In this document: positions 26,533 through 39,000 of the stretch, one piece after another
Layout of the letters: each line of letters begins with the position of its first letter
Numbering within the stretch: position 1 is the stretch's first letter
Assembly: GCF_022539315.1 (NCBI RefSeq)
Contig: NC_066316.1
Location: forward strand, 61,671,994-61,735,993
Direction of reading: 5' to 3'
From: Serinus canaria
Lineage: Eukaryota > Chordata > Aves > Passeriformes > Fringillidae
Length of the DNA: 64,000 nt
Notes under the pieces: model-generated
What the model was told of the DNA's origin: nothing
What the model saw: the letters and a program-made list of their open reading frames with translations, nothing else
The model's database searches: none
Made by a program: the position numbers and the translations under genes

Positions 26533-28472
26533 GCACGGGGAGAGCCCCAGCTCTGACTGCGCGCCTGCACGCAGGGCTGAGTGCACAGGCAAATCCGGCC
26601 CCAGCAAGCTTGGAACAGATAGCTAGCGTAGAATGGATTTAAGCATTTCCTAGTCTGAACACAGGCACTGATGAGCAACATCCTTGCACAAAGATAAATA
26701 ATCTTAAATATCAACTGTTGCGAAAGCAAACACAATGACCATGACGATCAGCAAACAGTAGTGTGGAATCTGCCTTAGCAGGTTAATATAGCTGCCTGAT
26801 GAAGCTTTCTGCTAATAAACATGGAGTAGAACAGCTCGATGGTTTCTTTAGAGTAGCTACAAAAACCACAATACACTTAGATAATTTCCTTATAAAGTTC
26901 ATTCAGTTTCTTTCAAAGGAATAAATTAATGTTTTTAAAACAAATGACATGGCTTCGATGCACATAAAGTTTGCTGTGATGAGTTGCTGAAAAGCTAATG
27001 TTTAACCAAATGAAGCTTTGTACTGAGCTACTTCTCATGCTTTAGTAGGTTATATTATATAATATTGATAAAAATTGTATTCATGTACTTTTCAAGTGGT
27101 AGTATTTTTATAAAGAAGGGAAAAGACTTCCATACCCCTATTCTGCCGGGTTCTTGAACATTTATCCTGTTCTACAGGAATTATTGTAATTCTTTGCAAT
27201 TGCAAAATTATTAACTGCAAAAATTATTTTAATTCCTTTTTTTTCTCTGCAGAAAAAGCACAATCAGACTCATTCATCTTTACAAGGTCAAAGATGTCTC
27301 TTTCCACTCTGTATAGAAAATGAAGAACCATTTCCCCTTGATTTAATCTGTTCTGATAAAATCAAAACGGCCTAGATGAAATGATAATGTAGGAGCTGAG
27401 TTGTATGTTCCTCTTCTCCATCCACAAGGACATACCTTCTGAATAGAAGTGCAGATCTATTATCTTCCCTTTTATGTTCTTTATTCTAATATCTTCGTTT
27501 CAGATTTTACTGAACTCTAGTTAAAAACTGAAAAAGGCAAACATGGCAGAGTGAAAACAGCTACAAAGACTGTAAGAATATCTCTCACATTTATACAGAA
27601 TCAGGAAAAGAAAGGAAATTAATCCACTGTGTAGTTAAGTACAGATAATCTCAAGTACTAAAATATTCTAATATTCTCAAGTGGAATCGTTTGACACCAA
27701 GTTATAGACTGCATTGCAAACCCAACTCTATCTATATATATCTCGCTCTGAGGTCTGAAGGTTTTTCTAAATAATATAAAAATATCTTCATTATTTGACA
27801 TTTAAAGAGAGGAATAAAAATCCCTGAGTAAGCCAAAGACAACTGATATGTATAGCCTCAGAAAACACACTCAAAACCAATTTTAAGGCAGCTTCCAACT
27901 TCAGACAGAACACAAATAGAAAACTGATGTGTCTCAGAAAAAGTAAGTCTAAATAACAGGTGAATTTGCATTGACAATAGGCTTTGAATTTTATTTCTAA
28001 ACATCACTGCTTCCCTTCTTAATTTGAAAATCTTTGAAAGGTACTATTTCTGCTGTTAGGATAACAGGGTAAACATGCCCTTAAATTCAAACGGAAATTA
28101 TGAAATAGTTATTGACTACTATGGTGTGCTAGAAGAAAAAAAACCACAAGAAAACAAAACCAGAAGCTGACAGAAAACAAGCATACTAGCCAACTATGGT
28201 AAACTGATATTTGTGTTTCCAGGTAAACAAAAGTTATCAGCTTCTTCCACTGAGGCTTCAAAGTATCTTGTAACAATATTATGTTGGTGGGGCAGAACAC
28301 TATTTGCTTAAAAATTACAACAGGATTCAGATTTAACAACAATTTTCAAAGAAAGTGGTACAAAGTACATCCTCTTAAATTATACGTTTTTTTGCAAGGC
28401 TAAATTTTGAAGTCAGTAGACTCTTAAGGACATTTCCCTTCTTCCTGCTTCCCCTTTCCCCATATATACATA

Positions 28473-28475
<3 letters not shown>

Positions 28476-28505
<30 letters not shown>
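28476..28505. repeat. (TA)n microsatellite
   Basis: Thirty bases of alternating T and A in the presumed 3' UTR. Confidence 0.95.
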
Positions 28506-28508
<3 letters not shown>

Positions 28509-29965
28509 TATCTTCAAAAACAAACTGAAAAGAAGTACCTTCACAGTACAAATCCAATCTTATTTTCTTTAAGATTAGCTTGTATTTTTACAGTATTAAG
28601 TAGATATTTATTTTTATTCAGTTCCTTTCTTTATTGTTTCAGTGTTCTGTCTAAACAAATTTATTCTAGTTTTTTAAGTTATATTTGTATGATAGATTTG
28701 GATTAAAATTAAAAGTGTAAAAATTCTCAGTAATTGACTCCTTATGCTGAATTACATTTCTTTTGGATTTGGTAGCAAACAGTAGAACTTAAGGAAAAAA
28801 GAGCAAAGAGAGCTGTTCTCTTCAGAACTGTCATGTGCCAGGAAGAGAAACACTGGAAGCAGAAAGTCAGAATGAAGTGGTCTCCTAAGAATTTATGATC
28901 GCCTCCCTTACCCAGGATTCACAGATTTTCCTCATAAGACATCAGCGGATACTCCAAGACTTATGTAGTAGTAGCCTACTCAAGGAAACAAACAAACAAA
29001 ATGTGCTATTTAGGCTGTAACATTTCATCAAGACAATCCTCACAAAGGTAGTGTGTAGCATGTGTATCATATTCCAAGTCAGAATAAAAAGAGCAGGTTT
29101 CCAGCTTCCCTGAAGACACATTTCAGGGATATCTTGGGACAGATTAGGCCACTGACACATCTTGTTATCTAAACCCTTCGGATTTTTTCTGTACTGTCAG
29201 AATTTAAAAAGGAAGTCCTGCTGTAAGAAATCTTCTCACACCCTCTGCCATTAATATTAACAGACTGTGATAAATAAATTACTGAAGAGAAACCAATCAG
29301 CATCTTGTTAAGTATCACGGCGCTCCAGTACTAAGGGTATTTCCCTCTGAGGCACTGCAGTTTGGCGGTGGCAATGTGCACTCCGCTGGCAGGAGGGCTC
29401 AGAAGATAACCAGCTGTCGTGCTCTGGCATGTGATGGGGTTTCGGTATGCTGAACAGAATGCTGTGTGATGGAAGTTATTTACAGAAGTCGTTTTTAATA
29501 CCAAAAGTAGTATGCTCAGTACACAGTAAGAGTCCAAACACTTCTAAGCATTTCCACCTTAAAGGCCGACACTGAAGTTAAACGAGCACATGTTAGCAGT
29601 TAAATGCTTTCTTCACAGGCCAAATCGGTAGTAGAGTTGTGGCTACAATACAGACTTGGATTGTCTGGTTCAAAAACTTAGACTCAAAAAAACCCCTCCA
29701 AAGTAATAACTAAAAAAAAAAAACAAAACCAAAAAAACATTTAAAAAGCAGCAGTCAGGGGGCCCATCTTGTTGAGAGTGCACCAGAGCAAAGAGGCTTT
29801 CTGGTCTGCAGTAGTGTTTTCAGCTGAGGGAAGATGGCAGGAGAGCCCCCATCCTTCTTCCAGGGCGGTGGCTTTGATGCTGTAACCAGCACTGTATTGC
29901 TCTGTTGCACAAAACACGGATAGCCCTTGCAGGACCAGCTCAGTTCAGGCGAGTCATGTCCATCC

Positions 29966-30039
29966 TCACCAGGGCATACCTGTCCGTGACCTTTTCCTCT
30001 GCTTTTTACAAAGGCAATAGATAGGAAACACAAATAAAC
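29966..30039 (-). CDS. RNF217: RNF217 terminal coding exon (end of TM helix, basic tail, stop)
   Basis: The coding part is 74 bp. The acceptor is CTTCTTTTGGCAG|GTTT, with a good pyrimidine tract. With the preceding G it encodes GLFVFPIYCLCKKQRKRSRT then GMPW and TGA (stop at 29968-29966). The residues finish the membrane helix; two cysteines (C233, C235) at the cytosolic border could be lipidated, which is inference. The KKQRKRSR tail is a typical positive-inside flank. The recalled mammalian protein ends in the same tail with histidine where this one has proline. Confidence 0.94.
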
Positions 30040-33000
30040 CTGCCAAAAGAAGGAAACATGAAAAAAACACATAATTAAATGCAATCCTTTGTGCATGTGT
30101 TCTTTAGATATATTAATTCAGATGGAGCTTTTCATGTCTCAGGAGAATTTAGACCAAGCATTTGGACAAACAGAAAAATAAAACCTCACCTGCAACAACC
30201 AGTGTCTTTGATAATGAGTTAAGCTACACTTACTCTTTCTTGTTACAACAAGTTCCTACTAACCCTACACTTACCTCTGACAAATTAATTTCTGAATCAT
30301 GCTGTTTGGTAAATGGTACAAACAAAACTTTTAAAAGCACTCTGGAAATTCTTAGATCTAAATTCAAAGCTGATGTATCTAAACTAGTTTTCAATTAGAT
30401 TCACATGCAATAGAGACAGAATGTTATAGTTTTACTTTTTATTTATTTTATAAGCATCCTCATCTAATATGAAGTAATACCAAATGTTTATCTTTAATAA
30501 TATCAAGTGTTTATGCTTGCCTGGACAGGGAATTATTTATTCTTAAGTCTTTTGAGAGAAAGAAAGCTGAAGAAACAAAAATAAATGAATACATCACAAT
30601 CATTTGGGTGACAAATAATTTGTCAAATAGTCTGTACTCTTTCAAACCCAAATGAGAAGCAACTTCCTCTTTCTCTTGCCACCAGCTGACTGAAATGACC
30701 GAGGATTTTCTTTTCAAATACCACTACAATAACAACACAGAACAAAAGACTACTACAATCACAGGGTTGTTGTTTTGCTCAATAGCCTTGTAAATGGTGT
30801 AGTATGATTTTCAGCTATGTAACTGAAATTATTCTAATAGTGGTTGGCAGCAAATATTGCTCTAATTACCTCAAAACCAAAACTTTCCTATAAATAATCA
30901 ATGTTTTTGGAACTGCTCATACTGCTGTCCTTGATCATATCTTATCCAGCCAAGCCTAGGATGAGACTTCAATGGCATTCTGATTATTATTGCAAATATT
31001 GTTACTGTATTACTGCAAAACTCTCTTGATTTTCAGTATATAAAAAATAATCGGGGGGGGGGTGTTCCCCCCCCCCCATACACAGATTATACCAGATTGC
31101 AGACCAAAATAAGATTTACTGGCACTAAGAAGCCTTTATTGTTTAAAATTTTGATATAAAAATGCTATTGAATAGAATAAATATTGAAGATAAGCACCAC
31201 TTACTCTCTCCATTGAAGATGGTTGGTCTAAATACAGAAAGTACAGCAATATTCCTTATTTGGCCAGATGTAGTCTAGAAAAGCTGTAACAGTATTTTGT
31301 TTATAGGTTGACTGGTTACTTCCAACCTTATTAATATAGCTATGCTGGTGTATTTTGGCTTTATTGTATCAAAATAAAGGAGCCACACCCCAATATACCT
31401 CAGGGCTGGGCATGCACTGCAAATTCTCAGTGGAATAAGCAGTTTGATGAAAAGCTGTGAAGCAGCATGATCCCTCAATGACATATTGCTGCCAATATAA
31501 AGAGTGGATATGCACTCACATGAGCAAAATTATACCTTGTTGTCACAGCTAATCTATTTTCTGTGGGAAAACTCAGCTAAGCCAGGCAAAGAGCAGCTTT
31601 GCTGAAATATCTGTCCACCCTAATACAACCACATTAACAGAGCTTTGATACTGTAATCAAGTGAGTTCAGAGTACCAGTTTTTGTAATGGAATGCAATTT
31701 GGCAGCCTTTGCACTGGATCATGTTTTGAGACTGACTCATCCCAGTTTGCTGCTTTGTTGCTGCTGCATCTTCAAGCTGGTGAGCTCTTAGTTCCCTAAA
31801 AATCTTGTCATACAAATGACCAAGATTATAAAATTGTAATCCAAGGGGTTGATTATAAAGCTGGGTCCAAGTCAGTCAGCACCCCAGGATTATGTTTAAA
31901 TTACTCTGAAGTTTTTGCTAGTTAATCTACAGGAGTTAAAAACGTTTATTTGGAAAATGAAAAATATGGGAACAAAAATAAAGCTAGTAAGCATAAATTT
32001 AAAAACACTATTTTTTAAGAAAAAATTAATGTGCTTAATACTAAAACAGCATCTGTGAAATCTGTACTTTGTCCCCATGTCTTTGATATGTCATATAGAG
32101 TAAAGTCACTGCATAATCAGGATTAGTTTCATTCATATATGTAACTCTTACCTATTACAACAGCTACAGCTCCCAGTGCCAGTCCCAGAACCAATATTAG
32201 GGGTGTAATGAGTAGTTTTCCAGCTGAAATGCAAAATTCATCAAACAGTTCAAAGAAGGTTTCACTTTTTCCTTTCCAACAATTCATAAATATTTCAATA
32301 TCAGAAAATATTTTAATCTATTATTTTAAAAATATTCTTTACCTCAAAAATAGGATTCCTATTTGTAATTTCATCCTACAAATTCAGCCAGGAACTACCA
32401 CCACGCAGTCAGTTCCCTATACACATTTCTCTTTGCCCTCTTCACCCATGACAACTCTCTGAGCACAGCTTATCTCATACATTAACAGCTTGCATTTATT
32501 TCTGTTTCCATTCTGAAGTCCCTCAAGCATTGACAGGAACGTGACAGCTATAAAGCTACTATAATTTGGCTTCTCTGGAATCCTACTGCACAGCAACCAG
32601 CCTGGAGAGATGCCAAGCAAACTAGCATCTTGGAAAGTTTAGGATAGCTCAAGGTGATGAGACCATCACCTTTAAATACATTTCTGCTTGCTTTAAAAGG
32701 TTACAGTGAAGTGTTCATGTACAGCTGTGATTTAGGTCTAAGTCAAACCACAGCCAAGTCTATTTTGGATCTACATTTATAAGGATATGCTGTAGCTCTC
32801 ACATGAGCAGGGCAGTGATGTTGAGCAGCATACTTGCTACAGCATAAGACCAAGAACAAATAAAAAATGTTCATGTTCTTTACTTTCTGATGAGTTCGTG
32901 ATTTGTAGAAGTTCACACAGTGAAGGCAGGGGGTCTTGCTGAAAAAGTGAATTTGAAACTGAACCAGAACCCAAGCTATCTTCCTTGCACTGCATGCTTT

Positions 33001-36000
33001 CAATGGAAGAATCTCCCTGGCTCTGGTGGCCGAGCAGTTGGAACAAAGACATCCCTTAATTGAGCTGTCTGAAAATGCAGGAGGGCAGGCATTTTTACTG
33101 ATGCACCAGCAATCTGAGCAGGGACTTGAAATTCTGCAATTCTCTAAGTTAGGTATGTGTTTAAAAGGTCACCTCTAGAATGGGAGAAAAATTGAGTTGG
33201 TTACCTCTCTCTTCCCTCCCTCAAGTCCCTCATATCAGATTTCAGTAAGTGGATTACTACATTCAATAATGATGTAAACCTTTCCATAACCTGAGACACT
33301 AATTTGAGCAGTCTAAAGGAAAAATGAGATATTTTGGAAATATTTACAGCAGTTAAATGAACTGGTCTTTTTCCTGCTCTGTTTTGATAGCTTTTAAATT
33401 TCACAGGAGTGCAGTGGGTGGGAAACTTTGATTCCTAGAAGAAAAAAAAATTGGCAAATATTTGTATTACTCTAGTTGCTAGGCATCCTAATGGCGCACC
33501 TTTCTGGGACTCCACTGAGCTGTGTTCTATACACACAGAACTTGTCAAGTACATTATTCAAGTGTAGACAGAAGAATGAATGTAAAGTGATGGAAAACCT
33601 TAAAAAAGGTCCAAAAATAAGAAATTAAAAGCATTTTAAAACACCACCAGAGTCTTCAACAATTTCAAGTAAAACTTGTTAAAGATTAGAGGCTTAAGGT
33701 ATGAACTCCTTACTTCATCAATAGGCATGTAATTAGAATGCTAGAAAATTATGATATTTGGTACCAAAATTATTAAAAACTTAAATCACTGAGCTGGTGA
33801 CTAAGTATGTAGAAACAGAGTCTATGGGAAGGGCTAAGCCAGTCTTCAATTGGAATAACTTCTTTTCAGACAAAAAGAACAGTTCCTCAGCTAATTCAAG
33901 AACTTGTTCACTTATATTTGACAAACTCGGAGCTGAAATAAAGCATGAGCAGTGTCTCCTTCTGCCTGTGAATATGAAGTGATGAGTACTGTGTAGTTAT
34001 CTTTTATAATTTACCTTATAGGATAAAATGACTTATAATTGTGAGACCATATCTTCCTTTGGTTAGCAATGCATTATTTCGAAAGACCAAATTTCAAAAC
34101 AAATACTATTTCTTCTTATATAGCTGTCACACTCAAATCCTTAATATTTCTCTACCTTTGTAAACTAAAAATAACAAACAATACAAGGTGAACAAGGCTT
34201 GCAAATGTTATCAGGAAGAGTACAAACAGCAGCAATCACTGGCAAAGCAGAGGGTATGTACTATTTGCTCCAATGGTTTTTATTTGCATTCTATGAAACA
34301 ATTATAAAATGCTCAGTTTTACATGTCAGAATTGAAAATTACTTTATATTCAATTCCAGCTTGATAGACATTGTTTGTCATAGTGCAAAAGATTATGAGG
34401 CTCTTTATCATATAGGGAATCATGACACACTAAGAAATGTCACTGAGACTAAGGCTGTTTGCTGCAGGCACTAAACTGTCCTACGTCTGTTACCTGAGAG
34501 ACTGAGAGCACAGAGAGCAAATGCAATGCCTGTCTCAGAGCTGAATAAAATCTTGGGTCATTAGCCCATGTGGTGATAACAGCAGTAGGCTATGACAGTC
34601 AGTCTGCTGTTCTCCAGAGTTCATTTTTAAAGGTAACTTCACAAAAAGCAATTGAAACAGAACCTTTTTACAATTGCACTCAAATTAATCATAAAAAGTT
34701 TCTCTACTGGGTGGCCCAGCATGAAGATGCAGGCATCTGTGCTAATACAACAACTGTATTTGCAGGTGTCTCAGAGGGGTTGCCTTATTTGTGATACAGA
34801 GAACCACATTCTTCTGCAAAATAACAAAGTATTTCAGGAAACATGAGGGAATACTTTTCCCTTGCATAACTTTGGGTTTAGTTACAGGTTTTAGAGCAAT
34901 ATATCAACTGTACTGTCATAGGACACTTCTCTAAAAACCATGCTGGCTAAAGAAGGGAAAGATACATCAGAGATCACTTCTGCTCTCAGGTTTTCTTTTC
35001 CCTGTGATTACTATCACCTTTACATAACAGCTGGTTGATGAAGCAAAGTATGTTTAAATTATGCTGCCATAAATGCTTTTCCCTTATTTTTACTGCAGTT
35101 TTCCCTTATTTCTACTGCAGAGCAGTTTGTGACTGTACACACTTGCTCCTCAACAGAAATCATGCCAGCCTGCCATGCGGTGATCTTCTACACACTCCAA
35201 CCAGCCAGATTTTAGGAAGAACCCAAAAAACCTTCACTCCATATGGCTTCAAAACCACATTTTAATAAAGTACTTCTTCTCCATAGCAATAAAGTAAAAA
35301 GTCATACAATACCCCCACATTATCTAGCAACACCTCACCAGTCTCCCAGGTAGCCAAGATAACATTCCTTTAGTTTCCACTACTTAGCTAACTAGCAGAG
35401 GCATTTTTCTACAGGAAATCCACCCTCTGTTTCTCAGGAGATGTTACTAAAATGTAGAGCCTATGCTTTTAATGGCATCTCTGCTACCATCTCTTCTTCT
35501 GTTGACTTTCAGAACAGAACCAAAACCCAGGCTTCTGCAGTAACACCTACTGATGATAATGCTCCTCTTTTGCCTGATAAAGTATTTATATATTTATATT
35601 TTCAGTTCTAGCTACTGGGACCTCTCTGAGCCTTGGTGTGATCCCTAACAGAAATTCCACATTTTTAGGTTTTAAATTTGATCTTAAGTGATTAAGACTA
35701 GTAAGCTTCAGCTCAACACATAAAACACAAACAAAACAAAAAAATAAATCCAATATCATGACAAAGTAGAATCTAATGGAAAGTCCATAAAAATGACATG
35801 AAAAGGCCAGCAAGCTATTATTATTTACTCAATTTCATGATGACAAAACTAGCCAATGAAATTATCAAAAATCAATAAAAAAACCCCAGGACTTTCTCCA
35901 CCTGACACATAGTGAAATTCTAGAGCCTCTACCAGAAATGTTGTGGAAGCCAAAATTTAAGAACTGTTAAAACTAGTGAAGGATCCATCGACTGAGGGTT

Positions 36001-39000
36001 ACAAAGCAAAAGTTCAGATACAAACCTTAACTAAGTGTCTAAAGCAATGATTACAGGAAACAAACAGGGAGTGAGATCTTATTTCTAATTGACCACTGCT
36101 GGGGACAGACTCATTAGGCAGACTTTTATACAAGCCCAATTAACAGCCACAGATTGATTCTGTTGAATTCTGTTTTACAAAGAGAGGTGATCCTAGCAAA
36201 TTTCCAGCATTGAAAATGGCATAATCCACAAAGTGTATCACAGTTTGGGATTATACCATCTTCAAAAAGTCAGGAGGTACAATCTTACAGCAATATAACA
36301 CATTTTTATAAATCAATGTGAAAACCCACACGTACACTCATGTGGAAAAGAGTACAAAAACCTAGACTGGCTCACATATGCAAGTTACAGCCAAAATCTA
36401 CAGCAAAGGAAGAAGAGCTGTGAGCTCAATTCCAAAATTCAAATCAGATGCAAATTTCTGAAGATTTTAATTTTTTATTTTCATGTATGAGTTCTGTTAG
36501 GTCTCTGGAGTATTTTGGTAGTTATTCATAAAGTGTATCAGGATCAATATTCAAATCCAGAGCTGTAGAAATGACAGACATCTAAGGTCATAAGTACCAA
36601 TCAAGAATTTTCTGAATTCTTGTCAGTTTGAGTGTTAACAAGCTACTGTAAAAATGGGGCACTTACTACATGTGCTGACAGATTCAGGTACCTCTGTCTC
36701 TATTCAGATCATGACCATTCTTGTGAGAAATCACATCATATGACAGTGGGAGTTTTGGAGAGACATTTTTAACAGAAAACCCTATATGAAATGTAATCTG
36801 AGGCTTTGAGCTTTGCTAATCTTTCTTGGTTTATTAATAAATGCAAACCACAAGTACACTTGCAAATAGGAGATGAAAATAAAAGTATCTTATACCTTAT
36901 TTATGTGTGATCCTGTAAATATGAGCATACACATATTTACCATGGAGCTTTAATAACCAAGACCTGGCTGAATAGGGCTCTGAGCAACCTGATTTAGTTG
37001 AAGATGCCCATGCTCATTGCAGGTGGCCTTTAAAGATCTCTCTCAGCCCCAAATTTTCTATGATTCTAATAAGGTTACCCATGATTCTGCAGGTGAGCAG
37101 AACTGACTTGGTAATGTCTTCAAGTACAATCTATTGCTGCAGCAGACAAATTACACCAAAATAACGAGATCTATTTTAAAAAGCTTACATTGTTTGCCAT
37201 TGTGGCTATGAAAGCTCTTCTGAAATCTTACTAAGTGCTTTGAAACAGTTCTTGAAGTTTAAGCCTAAATTTTTAATGAATGTTCATATTCATGTGCCCT
37301 AATGCCAGCATTGTCTTTCATGTAGACTAGATCTTTTGGTGTACTGCAACTAATCTCTACAAAATGTTTCAGAGTAGGCACCTCCAATTTTTATCTCCTT
37401 TCTAGTTATTTCTTTAAACCACTTCTCTCAAAGTATCTTTAAATCACTTCTCTAAAAGTTTGTTACCAAAGCCTTGCAAGCTCTTAAGGTCAAACTAATG
37501 GGCTTGGATGCCATATTGCCACTTTTTTAAAACAAGCATTCCAGGTCTGCAAATCCCCTACAATGCAGAGCAGCAACACTGGCATTTTCATTTCCAGGTC
37601 TACGAGTTTGTGAGTCAATTCTTATGTTGCTCCTCTGGAAAACACCAAGTTTTCTTACTGGAACATGTCTGGCTCAGGAGTAATGCTTTCACCTCAGGTT
37701 TGCTTTTTCCCACATGTTCTGTCTCTTGCCTTTACCCGTACAATCAAGCTCAAAGCATTTCCTCATGCTAGGTGAACTACAAGTCATCCCCAAATTTTAT
37801 GCCTTAGTTCAAAGTATGGAAAGTTCTATTTTCCTTGTCAAGTATCCATTTTTTGACATTTAATACATCCATTTCTTGTAACATTATAGGTCACCTTACA
37901 TGCTGTAAACTCACTACAATGACTGATCTTCACATATATGAAAGACAACACATAACATAAGAGTCTACTTTATTATCTTGTGCTTCTCTAGGTTGAGACA
38001 GATATCTATCTGGCTCAAAAGCAAATTATGAGTGCCTTTTGGTTTAATAAAAAGACATTTTTAGCATCAAACTTTTGTGAGCAAAATTAATGTATAGAAA
38101 TTCTTTTGCTTCGAGCTGATTTTATTTGAACTGAAGCTAACAGTTAAAAAAGTGTCCTCCTATTTATATGGGAAAACCCTGAGTTTTTCTACTCAGATCA
38201 GGTTCAAATCAAAGAGCACTATATTCAAACAGACTTTCACCAAGGTTAATTTAAATAAGGTTTCTCCTCTGACCCATTTCTCCAGTAGCCCTTGATAATA
38301 ATGAACACACCCAGTGACATGCATATTGACAGCTCTTTTACAGTTTGCTTAAGTATTATTTTAAAAAAATAGGAAACAAGCTATCAGAAGAGGACAAAAT
38401 ACTTAATCATACACAGTCCATCTAAAAAGGGAGGGCAAGTGCCATATATTTGAATATACTTAATAAGCCACCTTTTGAATGACTGAAAAACAAGTTGTCC
38501 ATCCAATCCTTTAAACCACTAGTTTTAATTTAACTATAGCATTGTGCAGCTCTCCACAAGGAGCCTTAATGCACTCACCACAGACAGAGCCTCGCACTAA
38601 TCTCCTTAGATGTGGTCTCTCGGGGAGGTAGCGGTATTTGCATCCAAAGATACTGAGGTTTGACGTGTGGTCTCCAAAGAAGCGGAGCTGGCGGTATCTC
38701 TCCCCACAACGGTAACAGAAATTAGTGTTACACTGTGAACAGGTCATGTGGTCACACCCTTCGGTTCTCTGGATGTGGATCTGTATGAGCAGAAGGAAAG
38801 AAGAAATATTTTTTCCCCCTTCCTAAACACAGGAAAGCGGGTGCTACCCGGAGCAGTTCACGTGCCAAATGAAAAGAAGCTGCAAGCAACCCCCTGCAAA
38901 GTCAGTACTTGCATTAATTAATACTGCACCTGGCTTAAGACAATAATGGTTTTCTGAGGCATGTTTCAGAGCACTAAATGTGAGTTCTATTGTTTCCAGA

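Larger units (their letters stand above)
20600..29965 (-). other. RNF217: Presumed long 3' UTR / downstream flank of RNF217
   Basis: About 9.4 kb after the stop codon. I find no coding exon and no recognisable CR1 copy, in contrast to the flanks. The sequence is A+T-rich with a G+C-rich patch at 26.42-26.60 kb and another raised patch at 29.33-29.46 kb. Minus-strand AATAAA motifs occur, for example at 25086-25081 and 20599-20594. Transposon exclusion over such a length fits a long regulated 3' UTR. That is inference: the true poly(A) site could lie anywhere here, and part of the span may be non-transcribed. Confidence 0.4.
32224..38578 (-). other. RNF217: RNF217 intron between exons 4 and 5
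   Basis: 6355 bp, bounded by GTGAGT and CATTTCAG. It holds two CR1 pieces (36.95-37.07 and about 37.25-37.35 kb) and two-copy tandem repeats at 35077 and 37411. I see nothing else in it. Confidence 0.9.
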
